Shown here in pieces: positions 10,302 through 23,656 of a stretch of 64,000 nucleotides of DNA. The notes below the pieces were generated by a model. It was not told where the DNA came from. It saw only the letters and a program-made list of their open reading frames with translations, and ran no database searches. Source of the stretch: Methylobacter sp. S3L5C. Its GTDB lineage: Bacteria; Pseudomonadota; Gammaproteobacteria; Methylococcales; Methylomonadaceae. A program made the position numbers and the translations under genes. The stretch is from the NCBI RefSeq assembly GCF_022788635.1, contig NZ_CP076024.1, positions 186,001-250,000 of the forward strand, written 5' to 3'. Each line of letters begins with the position of its first letter. Position 1 is the stretch's first letter.

Positions 10302-10321
10302 CTACTGTAAAAGCTACTGTA
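10302..10321. repeat. paired ctactgta motif near left end (integrase arm-like)
   Basis: Two copies of (g)ctactgta lie head to tail with a short A-rich spacer. The reverse complement, tacagtagcttttacagtag, closely matches the motif pairs at 25759 and in the 34811 cluster. Similar repeats at both ends of an integrating element are often arm-type sites for its integrase; that role here is inferred from position only. Confidence 0.4.
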
Positions 10322-13300
10322 TAAAACATTTGTGGCTATGCTTTTTGCTTTAAAAAGTCATCATTCCAGTTAATTAGTCATTCAAAGGCCCGACCTTTGA
10401 AGATTCGTTATTTTGCCTTATTCCAGTCATTTCCACAAACGCTCGTTACTCTTTATATATAGTGCGTTGATGTTTCCATTAAATAGCTTATTCATTCTGC
10501 ATAGGAAAAACTAACCCCGTCTAATGATAATCGCTTATCTAATCTGGATACCGACTAACCAAGACCGTTAAGCGCCTTGGCTTATTGATCGTGGTGAATG
10601 CTTCTCTGATCTGGGTACCAACTGACCAAGACCGTTAAACGCCTTGGCTTATTGGTCATGGTGAATGCTTCTCTAGTATCGGTGCCCAGTGAAGAACCGG
10701 TTCCTTGCTCTGGATATCGACTGGCCAAGACTGTTAAGCATCCTGATTTATCGGTCATGGTGAATGCTTCTTTGGTATCGGTGCCAAGTGAAGAACCGGC
10801 TCCTTGCTCTGGATATCGACTAACCAAGATCGTTAAGCGCCTTGGCTTATTGATCGTGGTGAATGCTTCCATGACATTACCGCCAAATAAAGATATTGCT
10901 TCAGTGAATAGCCGGGCCTGATCTGGATACCAACTGACCAAGACCGTTAAACGCCTTGGCTTATTGGTCATGGTGAATGCTTCTCTGGTATCGGTGCCCA
11001 GTGAAGAACCGGTTCCTTACTCTGGATATCGACTGACCAAGACCGCTAAACGCCTTGGCTTATTGATCGTGTTGAATGCTTCTCTGATCTGGGTACCAGC
11101 TCTGGCCAAGATCGTTAAACGCCTTGGCTTATTGATCATGGTGAATGCTTCTCTGATCTGGGTACCAGCTCTGGCCAAGACTGTTAAGCGCGCCGGCTTA
11201 TTGATCGTGGTGAACGCTTCTCTGATCTGGATACCGACTAACCAAGATCGTTAAGCGCCTTGGCTTATTGGTCATGGTGAATGCTTCTTTGGTATCGGTG
11301 CCAAGTGAAGAAACGGCTCCTTGCTCTGGATATCGACTAACCAAGATCGTTAAGCGCCTTGGCTTATTGATCGTGGTGAATGCTTCCAAGGTATTACCGC
11401 CAAATAAAGATATTGCTTCAGTGAATAGCCGGGCCTGATCCGGATACAGACTAACCAAGACCGTTAAGCGCCTTGGCTTATTGATCGTGGTGAATGCTTC
11501 TCTGATCTGGGTACCAGCTCTGGCCAAGACTGTTAAGCGCGCCGGCTTATTGATCGTGGTGAACGCTTCTCTGATCTGGATACCGACTAACCAAGATCGT
11601 TAAGCGCCTTGGCTTATTGGTCATGGTGAATGCTTCTTTGGTATCGGTGCCAAGTGAAGAAACGGCTCCTTGCTCTGGATATCGACTAACCAAGATCGTT
11701 AAGCGCCTTGGCTTATTGATCGTGGTGAATGCTTCCAAGGTATTACCGCCAAATAAAGATATTGCTTCAGTGAATAGCCGGGCCTGATCCGGATACAGAC
11801 TAACCAAGACCGCTAAACGCCTTGGCTTATTGATCGTGGTGAATGCTTCTCTGATCTGGGTACCAGCTCTGGCCAAGACTGTTAAGCGCGCCGGCTTATT
11901 GATTGTGGTAAATGCTTCCCTGGTATCGGTGCCCAGTGAAGAACCGGTTCCTTACTCTGGATATTGACTAACCAAGACCGCTAAACGCCTTGGCTTATTG
12001 ATCATGGTGAATGCTTCTCTGATCTGGGTACCAGCTCTGGCCAAGACTGTTAAGCGCGCCGGCTTATTGATCGTGGTGAATGCTTCCAAGGTATTACCGC
12101 CAAATAAAGATATTGCTTCAGTGAATAGCCGGGCCTGATCTGGATACCAACTGACCAAGATCGTTAAGCACCCCGGCTTATTGATCGTGGTGAATGCTTC
12201 CCTGGTATCGGTACCAGCTCTGGCCAAGATCGTTAAGCGCCATGGCTTATTGATCGTGGTGAATGCTTCTAAGGAATTACCGCCAAATAAAGATATTGCT
12301 TCAGTGAATAGCCGGGCCTGATCCGGATACAGACTAACCAAGACCGTTAAGCGCCTTGGCTTATTGGTCATGGTGAATGCTTCTCTAGTATCGGTGCCCA
12401 GTGAAGAACCGGTTCCTTACTCTGGATATTGACTGACTAAGACCGCTAAACGCCTTGGCTTATTGATCGTGTTGAATGCTTCTTTGGTATCGGTGCCAAG
12501 TGAAGAAACGGCTCCTTGCTCTGGATATCGACTAACCAAGATCGTTAAGCGCCTTGGCTTATTGATCGTGGTGAACGCTTCTCTGATCTGGATATCGACT
12601 GGCCAAGACTGTTAAGCATCCTGATTTATCGGTCATGGTAAATGCTTCTTTGGTATCGGTGCCAAGTGAAGAAACGGCTCCTTGCTCTGGATACAGACTA
12701 ACCAAGACCGTTAAGCGCCTTGGCTTATTGGTCATGGTGAATGCTTCTCTGGTATCGGTGCCCAGTGAAGAACCGGTTCCTTACTCTGGATATCGACTGA
12801 CCAAGACCGCTAAACGCCTTGGCTTATTGATCATGGTGAATGCTTCTTTGGTATCGGTGCCAAGTGAAGAAACGGCTCCTTGCTCTGGATATCGACTAAC
12901 CAAGATCGTTAAGCGCCTTGGCTTATTGATCGTGGTGAATGCTTCTCTGATCTGGGTACCAGCTCTGGCCAAGATCGTTAAACGCCTTGGCTTATTGATC
13001 GTGGTGAATGCTTCCCTGGTATCGGTGCCCAGTGAAGAACCGGTTCCTTACTCTGGATATTGACTGACCAAGACCGCTAAACGCCTTGGCTTATTGATCG
13101 TGGTGAATGCTTCTAAGGAATTACCGCCAAATAAAGATATTGCTTCAGTGAATAGCCGGGGCTGATCCGGATATCGACTGGCCAAGACTGTTAAGCGCCT
13201 TGGCTTATTGATCGTGGTAAATGCTTCTCTGATATCGGTACCAAGTGAAGAACCGGTTCCTTACTCTGGATATTGACTGACCAAGACCGCTAAACGCCTT

Positions 13301-16146
13301 GGCTTATTGATCATGGTGAATGCTTCTCTGATCTGGATACCGACTAACCAAGATCGTTAAGCGCCTTGGCTTATTGATCGTGGTAAATGCTTCTCTGATC
13401 TGGGTACCAGCTCTGGCCAAGATCGTTAAGCGCCATGGCTTATTGATCGTGGCGAATGCTTCCAAGGTATTACCGCCAAATAAAGATATTGCTTCAGTGA
13501 ATAGCCGGGCCTGATCCGGATACAGACTAACCAAGACCGTTAAGCGCCTTGGCTTATTGATCATGGTGAATGCTTCTCTGATCTGGGTACCAGCTCTGGC
13601 CAAGACTGTTAAGCGCGCCGGCTTATTGATCGTGGTAAATGCTTCCCTGGTATCGGTGCCCAGTGAAGAACCGGTTCCTTACTCTGGATATTGACTGACC
13701 AAGACCGCTAAACGCCTTGGCTTATTGATCATGGTGAACGCTTATCTGATCTGGGTGCCAGCTCTGGCCAAGATCGTTAAGCGCCATGGCTTATTGATCG
13801 TGGTGAATGCTTCTAAGGAATTACCGCCAAATAAAGATATTGCTTCAGTGAATAGCCGGGGCTGATCCGGATATCGTCTGGCCAAGACTGTTAAACACCT
13901 TGGCTTATCGGTCATGGTAAATGCTTCTCTGATATCGGTACCAAGTGAAGAACCGGTTCCTTACTCTGGATATTGACTGACCAAGACCGCTAAACGCCTT
14001 GGCTTATTGATCATGGTGAATGCTTCTCTGATCTGGGTACCAGCTCTGGCCAAGACCGTTAAGCGCCTTGGCTTATTGGTCATGGTGAATGCTTCTCTAG
14101 TATCGGTGCCCAGTGAAGAACCGGTTCCTTACTCTGGATATTGACTGACTAAGACCGCTAAACGCCTTGGCTTATTGATCGTGTTGAATGCTTCTTTGGT
14201 ATCGGTGCCAAGTGAAGAAACGGCTCCTTGCTCTGGATATCGACTAACCAAGATCGTTAAGCGCCTTGGCTTATTGATCGTGGTGAATGCTTCCAAGGTA
14301 TTACCGCCAAATAAAGATATTGCTTCAGTGAATAGCCGGGCCTGATCCGGATACAGACTAACCAAGACCGTTAAGCGCCTTGGCTTATTGATCATGGTGA
14401 ATGCTTCTCTGATCTGGGTACCAGCTCTGGCCAAGACTGTTAAGCGCGCCGGCTTATTGATCGTGGTGAATGCTTCCCTGGTATCGGTGCCCAGTGAAGA
14501 ACCGGTTCCTTACTCTGGATATTGACTGACCAAGACCGCTAAACGCCTTGGCTTATTGATCGTGGTGAATGCTTCTAAGGAATTACCGCCAAATAAAGAT
14601 ATTGCTTCAGTGAATAGCCGGGGCTGATCCGGATATCGACTGGCCAAGACTGTTAAGCGCCTTGGCTTATTGATCGTGGTGAATGCTTCTCTGATATCGG
14701 TACCAAGTGAAGAACCGGTTCCTTACTCTGGATATTGACTGACCAAGACCGCTAAACGCCTTGGCTTATTGATCATGGTGAATGCTTCTCTGATCTGGAT
14801 ACCGACTAACCAAGATCGTTAAGCGCCTTGGCTTATTGATCGTGGTAAATGCTTCTCTGATCTGGGTACCAGCTCTGGCCAAGATCGTTAAGCGCCATGG
14901 CTTATTGATCGTGGCGAATGCTTCCAAGGTATTACCGCCAAATAAAGATATTGCTTCAGTGAATAGCCGGGCCTGATCCGGATACAGACTAACCAAGACC
15001 GTTAAGCGCCTTGGCTTATTGATCATGGTGAATGCTTCTCTGATCTGGGTACCAGCTCTGGCCAAGACTGTTAAGCGCGCCGGCTTATTGATCGTGGTAA
15101 ATGCTTCCCTGGTATCGGTGCCCAGTGAAGAACCGGTTCCTTACTCTGGATATTGACTGACCAAGACCGCTAAACGCCTTGGCTTATTGATCATGGTGAA
15201 CGCTTATCTGATCTGGGTGCCAGCTCTGGCCAAGATCGTTAAGCGCCATGGCTTATCGGTCATGGTAAATGCTTCTCTGATATCGGTACCAAGTGAAGAA
15301 CCGGTTCCTTACTCTGGATATTGACTGACCAAGACCGCTAAACGCCTTGGCTTATTGATCATGGTGAATGCTTCTCTGATCTGGGTACCAGCTCTGGCCA
15401 AGACCGTTAAGCGCCTTGGCTTATTGGTCATGGTGAATGCTTCTCTAGTATCGGTGCCCAGTGAAGAACCGGTTCCTTACTCTGGATATTGACTGACTAA
15501 GACCGCTAAACGCCTTGGCTTATTGATCGTGTTGAATGCTTCTTTGGTATCGGTGCCAAGTGAAGAAACGGCTCCTTGCTCTGGATATCGACTAACCAAG
15601 ATCGTTAAGCGCCTTGGCTTATTGATCGTGGTGAATGCTTCCAAGGTATTACCGCCAAATAAAGATATTGCTTCAGTGAATAGCCGGGCCTGATCCGGAT
15701 ACAGACTAACCAAGACCGTTAAGCGCCTTGGCTTATTGGTCATGGTGAATGCTTCTCTGGTATCGGTGCCCAGTGAAGAACCGGTTCCTTACTCTGGATA
15801 TTGACTGACCAAGACCGCTAAACGCCTTGGCTTATTGATCATGGTGAATGCTTCTCTGATCTGGGTACCAGCTCTGGCCAAGATCGTTAAGCGCCATGGC
15901 TTATTGATCGTGGCGAATGCTTCTAAGGAATTACCGCCAAATAAAGATATTGCTTCAGTGAATAGCCGGGCCTGATCCGGATACAGACTAACCAAGACCG
16001 TTAAGCGCCTTGGCTTATTGATCGTGGTGAATGCTTCTCTGATCTGGGTACCAGCTCTGGCCAAGACTGTTAAGCGCGCCGGCTTATTGATCGTGGTAAA
16101 TGCTTCCCTGGTATCGGTGCCCAGTGAAGAACCGGTTCCTTACTCC

Positions 16147-18825
16147 GGATCCAGACTAACCAAGACCGTTAAGCGCCTTGGCTTATTGATCGTGGTGAAT
16201 GCTTCTCTGATCTGGGTACCAACTGACCAAGACCGTTAAACACCTTGGCTTATTGATCATGGTGAATGCTTCTCTGATCTGGGTACCAGCTCTGGCCAAG
16301 ACTGTTAAGCGCGCCGGCTTATTGATCGTGGTAAATGCTTCCCTGGTATCGGTGCCCAGTGAAGAACCGGTTCCTTACTCTGGATATTGACTGACCAAGA
16401 CCGCTAAACGCCTTGGCTTATTGATCATGGTGAACGCTTATCTGATCTGGGTGCCAGCTCTGGCCAAGATCGTTAAGCGCCATGGCTTATTGATCGTGGT
16501 GAATGCTTCTAAGGAATTACCGCCAAATAAAGATATTGCTTCAGTGAATAGCCGGGGCTGATCCGGATATCGACTGGCCAAGACTGTTAAGCGCCTTGGC
16601 TTATTGATCGTGGTGAATGCTTCTCTGATATCGGTACCAAGTGAAGAACCGGTTCCTTACTCTGGATATTGACTGACCAAGACCGCTAAACGCCTTGGCT
16701 TATTGATCATGGTGAATGCTTCTCTGATCTGGATACCGACTAACCAAGATCGTTAAGCGCCTTGGCTTATTGATCGTGGTAAATGCTTCTCTGATCTGGG
16801 TACCAGCTCTGGCCAAGATCGTTAAGCGCCATGGCTTATTGATCGTGGCGAATGCTTCCAAGGTATTACCGCCAAATAAAGATATTGCTTCAGTGAATAG
16901 CCGGGCCTGATCCGGATACAGACTAACCAAGACCGTTAAGCGCCTTGGCTTATTGATCATGGTGAATGCTTCTCTGATCTGGGTACCAGCTCTGGCCAAG
17001 ACTGTTAAGCGCGCCGGCTTATTGATCGTGGTGAATGCTTCCCTGGTATCGGTGCCCAGTGAAGAACCGGTTCCTTACTCTGGATATTGACTGACCAAGA
17101 CCGCTAAACGCCTTGGCTTATTGATCGTGGTGAATGCTTCTAAGGAATTACCGCCAAATAAAGATATTGCTTCAGTGAATAGCCGGGGCTGATCCGGATA
17201 TCGACTGGCCAAGACTGTTAAGCGCCTTGGCTTATTGATCGTGGTGAATGCTTCTCTGATATCGGTACCAAGTGAAGAACCGGTTCCTTACTCTGGATAT
17301 TGACTGACCAAGACCGCTAAACGCCTTGGCTTATTGATCATGGTGAATGCTTCTCTGATCTGGATACCGACTAACCAAGATCGTTAAGCGCCTTGGCTTA
17401 TTGATCGTGGTAAATGCTTCTCTGATCTGGGTACCAGCTCTGGCCAAGATCGTTAAGCGCCATGGCTTATTGATCGTGGCGAATGCTTCCAAGGTATTAC
17501 CGCCAAATAAAGATATTGCTTCAGTGAATAGCCGGGCCTGATCCGGATACAGACTAACCAAGACCGTTAAGCGCCTTGGCTTATTGATCATGGTGAATGC
17601 TTCTCTGATCTGGGTACCAGCTCTGGCCAAGACTGTTAAGCGCGCCGGCTTATTGATCGTGGTAAATGCTTCCCTGGTATCGGTGCCCAGTGAAGAACCG
17701 GTTCCTTACTCTGGATATTGACTGACCAAGACCGCTAAACGCCTTGGCTTATTGATCATGGTGAACGCTTATCTGATCTGGGTGCCAGCTCTGGCCAAGA
17801 TCGTTAAGCGCCATGGCTTATTGATCGTGGTGAATGCTTCTAAGGAATTACCGCCAAATAAAGATATTGCTTCAGTGAATAGCCGGGGCTGATCCGGATA
17901 TCGTCTGGCCAAGACTGTTAAACACCTTGGCTTATCGGTCATGGTAAATGCTTCTCTGATATCGGTACCAAGTGAAGAACCGGTTCCTTACTCTGGATAT
18001 TGACTGACCAAGACCGCTAAACGCCTTGGCTTATTGATCATGGTGAATGCTTCTCTGATCTGGGTACCAGCTCTGGCCAAGACCGTTAAGCGCCTTGGCT
18101 TATTGGTCATGGTGAATGCTTCTCTAGTATCGGTGCCCAGTGAAGAACCGGTTCCTTACTCTGGATATTGACTGACTAAGACCGCTAAACGCCTTGGCTT
18201 ATTGATCGTGTTGAATGCTTCTTTGGTATCGGTGCCAAGTGAAGAAACGGCTCCTTGCTCTGGATATCGACTAACCAAGATCGTTAAGCGCCTTGGCTTA
18301 TTGATCGTGGTGAATGCTTCCAAGGTATTACCGCCAAATAAAGATATTGCTTCAGTGAATAGCCGGGCCTGATCCGGATACAGACTAACCAAGACCGTTA
18401 AGCGCCTTGGCTTATTGGTCATGGTGAATGCTTCTCTGGTATCGGTGCCCAGTGAAGAACCGGTTCCTTACTCTGGATATTGACTGACCAAGACCGCTAA
18501 ACGCCTTGGCTTATTGATCATGGTGAATGCTTCTCTGATCTGGGTACCAGCTCTGGCCAAGATCGTTAAGCGCCATGGCTTATTGATCGTGGCGAATGCT
18601 TCTAAGGAATTACCGCCAAATAAAGATATTGCTTCAGTGAATAGCCGGGCCTGATCCGGATACAGACTAACCAAGACCGTTAAGCGCCTTGGCTTATTGA
18701 TCGTGGTGAATGCTTCTCTGATCTGGGTACCAGCTCTGGCCAAGACTGTTAAGCGCGCCGGCTTATTGATCGTGGTAAATGCTTCCCTGGTATCGGTGCC
18801 CAGTGAAGAACCGGTTCCTTACTCC
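16147..18825. repeat. higher-order unit 1 of the array (2,679 bp)
   Basis: A private variant ggatcc inside one M spacer occurs at 16147 and again at 18826, 2,679 bases on. Neighbouring modules recur at exactly the same shift (15477/18156, 15789/18468, 16700/19379), and compared stretches looked identical base for base. This marks a block of roughly 30 modules duplicated as a unit. Confidence 0.9.
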
Positions 18826-21608
18826 GGATCCAGACTAACCAAGACCGTTAAGCGCCTTGGCTTATTGATCGTGGTGAATGCTTCTCTGATCTGGGTACCA
18901 ACTGACCAAGACCGTTAAACACCTTGGCTTATTGATCATGGTGAATGCTTCTCTGATCTGGGTACCAGCTCTGGCCAAGACTGTTAAGCGCGCCGGCTTA
19001 TTGATCGTGGTAAATGCTTCCCTGGTATCGGTGCCCAGTGAAGAACCGGTTCCTTACTCTGGATATTGACTGACCAAGACCGCTAAACGCCTTGGCTTAT
19101 TGATCATGGTGAACGCTTATCTGATCTGGGTGCCAGCTCTGGCCAAGATCGTTAAGCGCCATGGCTTATTGATCGTGGTGAATGCTTCTAAGGAATTACC
19201 GCCAAATAAAGATATTGCTTCAGTGAATAGCCGGGGCTGATCCGGATATCGACTGGCCAAGACTGTTAAGCGCCTTGGCTTATTGATCGTGGTGAATGCT
19301 TCTCTGATATCGGTACCAAGTGAAGAACCGGTTCCTTACTCTGGATATTGACTGACCAAGACCGCTAAACGCCTTGGCTTATTGATCATGGTGAATGCTT
19401 CTCTGATCTGGATACCGACTAACCAAGATCGTTAAGCGCCTTGGCTTATTGATCGTGGTAAATGCTTCTCTGATCTGGGTACCAGCTCTGGCCAAGATCG
19501 TTAAGCGCCATGGCTTATTGATCGTGGCGAATGCTTCCAAGGTATTACCGCCAAATAAAGATATTGCTTCAGTGAATAGCCGGGCCTGATCCGGATACAG
19601 ACTAACCAAGACCGTTAAGCGCCTTGGCTTATTGATCATGGTGAATGCTTCTCTGATCTGGGTACCAGCTCTGGCCAAGACTGTTAAGCGCGCCGGCTTA
19701 TTGATCGTGGTGAACGCTTCTCTGATCTGGATACCGACTAACCAAGATCGTTAAGCGCCTTGGCTTATTGGTCATGGTGAATGCTTCTTTGGTATCGGTG
19801 CCAAGTGAAGAAACGGCTCCTTGCTCTGGATATCGACTAACCAAGATCGTTAAGCGCCTTGGCTTATTGATCGTGGTGAATGCTTCTCTGATCTGGGTAC
19901 CAGCTCTGGCCAAGATCGTTAAACGCCTTGGCTTATTGATCGTGGTGAATGCTTCCCTGGTATCGGTGCCCAGTGAAGAACCGGTTCCTTACTCTGGATA
20001 TTGACTGACCAAGACCGCTAAACGCCTTGGCTTATTGATCGTGGTGAATGCTTCTAAGGAATTACCGCCAAATAAAGATATTGCTTCAGTGAATAGCCGG
20101 GGCTGATCCGGATATCGACTGGCCAAGACTGTTAAGCGCCTTGGCTTATTGATCGTGGTGAATGCTTCTCTGATATCGGTACCAAGTGAAGAACCGGTTC
20201 CTTACTCTGGATATTGACTGACCAAGACCGCTAAACGCCTTGGCTTATTGATCATGGTGAATGCTTCTCTGATCTGGATACCGACTAACCAAGATCGTTA
20301 AGCGCCTTGGCTTATTGATCGTGGTAAATGCTTCTCTGATCTGGGTACCAGCTCTGGCCAAGATCGTTAAGCGCCATGGCTTATTGATCGTGGCGAATGC
20401 TTCCAAGGTATTACCGCCAAATAAAGATATTGCTTCAGTGAATAGCCGGGCCTGATCCGGATACAGACTAACCAAGACCGTTAAGCGCCTTGGCTTATTG
20501 ATCATGGTGAATGCTTCTCTGATCTGGGTACCAGCTCTGGCCAAGACTGTTAAGCGCGCCGGCTTATTGATCGTGGTAAATGCTTCCCTGGTATCGGTGC
20601 CCAGTGAAGAACCGGTTCCTTACTCTGGATATTGACTGACCAAGACCGCTAAACGCCTTGGCTTATTGATCATGGTGAACGCTTATCTGATCTGGGTGCC
20701 AGCTCTGGCCAAGATCGTTAAGCGCCATGGCTTATTGATCGTGGTGAATGCTTCTAAGGAATTACCGCCAAATAAAGATATTGCTTCAGTGAATAGCCGG
20801 GGCTGATCCGGATATCGTCTGGCCAAGACTGTTAAACGCCTTGGCTTATTGATCATGGTGAATGCTTCTCTGATCTGGGTACCAGCTCTGGCCAAGACTG
20901 TTAAGCGCGCCGGCTTATTGATCGTGGTGAACGCTTCTCTGATCTGGATACCGACTAACCAAGATCGTTAAGCGCCTTGGCTTATTGGTCATGGTGAATG
21001 CTTCTTTGGTATCGGTGCCAAGTGAAGAAACGGCTCCTTGCTCTGGATATCGACTAACCAAGATCGTTAAGCGCCTTGGCTTATTGATCGTGGTGAATGC
21101 TTCCAAGGTATTACCGCCAAATAAAGATATTGCTTCAGTGAATAGCCGGGCCTGATCCGGATACAGACTAACCAAGACCGTTAAGCGCCTTGGCTTATTG
21201 GTCATGGTGAATGCTTCTCTGGTATCGGTGCCCAGTGAAGAACCGGTTCCTTACTCTGGATATTGACTGACCAAGACCGCTAAACGCCTTGGCTTATTGA
21301 TCATGGTGAATGCTTCTCTGATCTGGGTACCAGCTCTGGCCAAGATCGTTAAGCGCCATGGCTTATTGATCGTGGCGAATGCTTCTAAGGAATTACCGCC
21401 AAATAAAGATATTGCTTCAGTGAATAGCCGGGCCTGATCCGGATACAGACTAACCAAGACCGTTAAGCGCCTTGGCTTATTGATCGTGGTGAATGCTTCT
21501 CTGATCTGGGTACCAGCTCTGGCCAAGACTGTTAAGCGCGCCGGCTTATTGATCGTGGTAAATGCTTCCCTGGTATCGGTGCCCAGTGAAGAACCGGTTC
21601 CTTACTCC
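18826..21608. repeat. higher-order unit 2 of the array (2,783 bp)
   Basis: The same ggatcc variant recurs at 21609. Module shifts of 2,783 bases are seen at 18468/21251, 18697/21480 and 19379/22162. It differs from unit 1 by gain and loss of a few modules around 19.7-21.2 kb, while the shared modules look identical. Confidence 0.9.
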
Positions 21609-23656
21609 GGATCCAGACTAACCAAGACCGTTAAGCGCCTTGGCTTATTGATCGTGGTGAATGCTTCTCTGATCTGGGTACCAACTGACCAAGACCGTTA
21701 AACACCTTGGCTTATTGATCATGGTGAATGCTTCTCTGATCTGGGTACCAGCTCTGGCCAAGACTGTTAAGCGCGCCGGCTTATTGATCGTGGTAAATGC
21801 TTCCCTGGTATCGGTGCCCAGTGAAGAACCGGTTCCTTACTCTGGATATTGACTGACCAAGACCGCTAAACGCCTTGGCTTATTGATCATGGTGAACGCT
21901 TATCTGATCTGGGTGCCAGCTCTGGCCAAGATCGTTAAGCGCCATGGCTTATTGATCGTGGTGAATGCTTCTAAGGAATTACCGCCAAATAAAGATATTG
22001 CTTCAGTGAATAGCCGGGGCTGATCCGGATATCGACTGGCCAAGACTGTTAAGCGCCTTGGCTTATTGATCGTGGTGAATGCTTCTCTGATATCGGTACC
22101 AAGTGAAGAACCGGTTCCTTACTCTGGATATTGACTGACCAAGACCGCTAAACGCCTTGGCTTATTGATCATGGTGAATGCTTCTCTGATCTGGATACCG
22201 ACTAACCAAGATCGTTAAGCGCCTTGGCTTATTGATCGTGGTAAATGCTTCTCTGATCTGGGTACCAGCTCTGGCCAAGATCGTTAAGCGCCATGGCTTA
22301 TTGATCGTGGCGAATGCTTCCAAGGTATTACCGCCAAATAAAGATATTGCTTCAGTGAATAGCCGGGCCTGATCCGGATACAGACTAACCAAGACCGTTA
22401 AGCGCCTTGGCTTATTGATCATGGTGAATGCTTCTCTGATCTGGGTACCAGCTCTGGCCAAGACTGTTAAGCGCGCCGGCTTATTGATCGTGGTAAATGC
22501 TTCCCTGGTATCGGTGCCCAGTGAAGAACCGGTTCCTTACTCTGGATATTGACTGACCAAGACCGCTAAACGCCTTGGCTTATTGATCATGGTGAACGCT
22601 TATCTGATCTGGGTGCCAGCTCTGGCCAAGATCGTTAAGCGCCATGGCTTATTGATCGTGGTGAATGCTTCTAAGGAATTACCGCCAAATAAAGATATTG
22701 CTTCAGTGAATAGCCGGGGCTGATCCGGATATCGTCTGGCCAAGACTGTTAAACACCTTGGCTTATCGGTCATGGTAAATGCTTCTCTGATATCGGTACC
22801 AAGTGAAGAACCGGTTCCTTACTCTGGATATTGACTGACCAAGACCGCTAAACGCCTTGGCTTATTGATCATGGTGAATGCTTCTCTGATCTGGGTACCA
22901 GCTCTGGCCAAGACCGTTAAGCGCCTTGGCTTATTGGTCATGGTGAATGCTTCTCTAGTATCGGTGCCCAGTGAAGAACCGGTTCCTTACTCTGGATATT
23001 GACTGACTAAGACCGCTAAACGCCTTGGCTTATTGATCGTGTTGAATGCTTCTTTGGTATCGGTGCCAAGTGAAGAAACGGCTCCTTGCTCTGGATATCG
23101 ACTAACCAAGATCGTTAAGCGCCTTGGCTTATTGATCGTGGTGAATGCTTCCAAGGTATTACCGCCAAATAAAGATATTGCTTCAGTGAATAGCCGGGCC
23201 TGATCCGGATACAGACTAACCAAGACCGTTAAGCGCCTTGGCTTATTGGTCATGGTGAATGCTTCTCTGGTATCGGTGCCCAGTGAAGAACCGGTTCCTT
23301 ACTCTGGATATTGACTGACCAAGACCGCTAAACGCCTTGGCTTATTGATCATGGTGAATGCTTCTCTGATCTGGGTACCAGCTCTGGCCAAGATCGTTAA
23401 GCGCCATGGCTTATTGATCGTGGCGAATGCTTCTAAGGAATTACCGCCAAATAAAGATATTGCTTCAGTGAATAGCCGGGCCTGATCCGGATACAGACTA
23501 ACCAAGACCGTTAAGCGCCTTGGCTTATTGATCGTGGTGAATGCTTCTCTGATCTGGGTACCAGCTCTGGCCAAGACTGTTAAGCGCGCCGGCTTATTGA
23601 TCGTGGTAAATGCTTCCCTGGTATCGGTGCCCAGTGAAGAACCGGTTCCTTACTCC
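21609..23656. repeat. higher-order unit 3 of the array (2,048 bp)
   Basis: The ggatcc variant recurs at 23657. Shifts of 2,048 bases hold at 21251/23299, 21480/23528 and 22162/24210. Compared with unit 1 a ~630-base group of modules is missing, consistent with unequal exchange between neighbouring units. Confidence 0.9.
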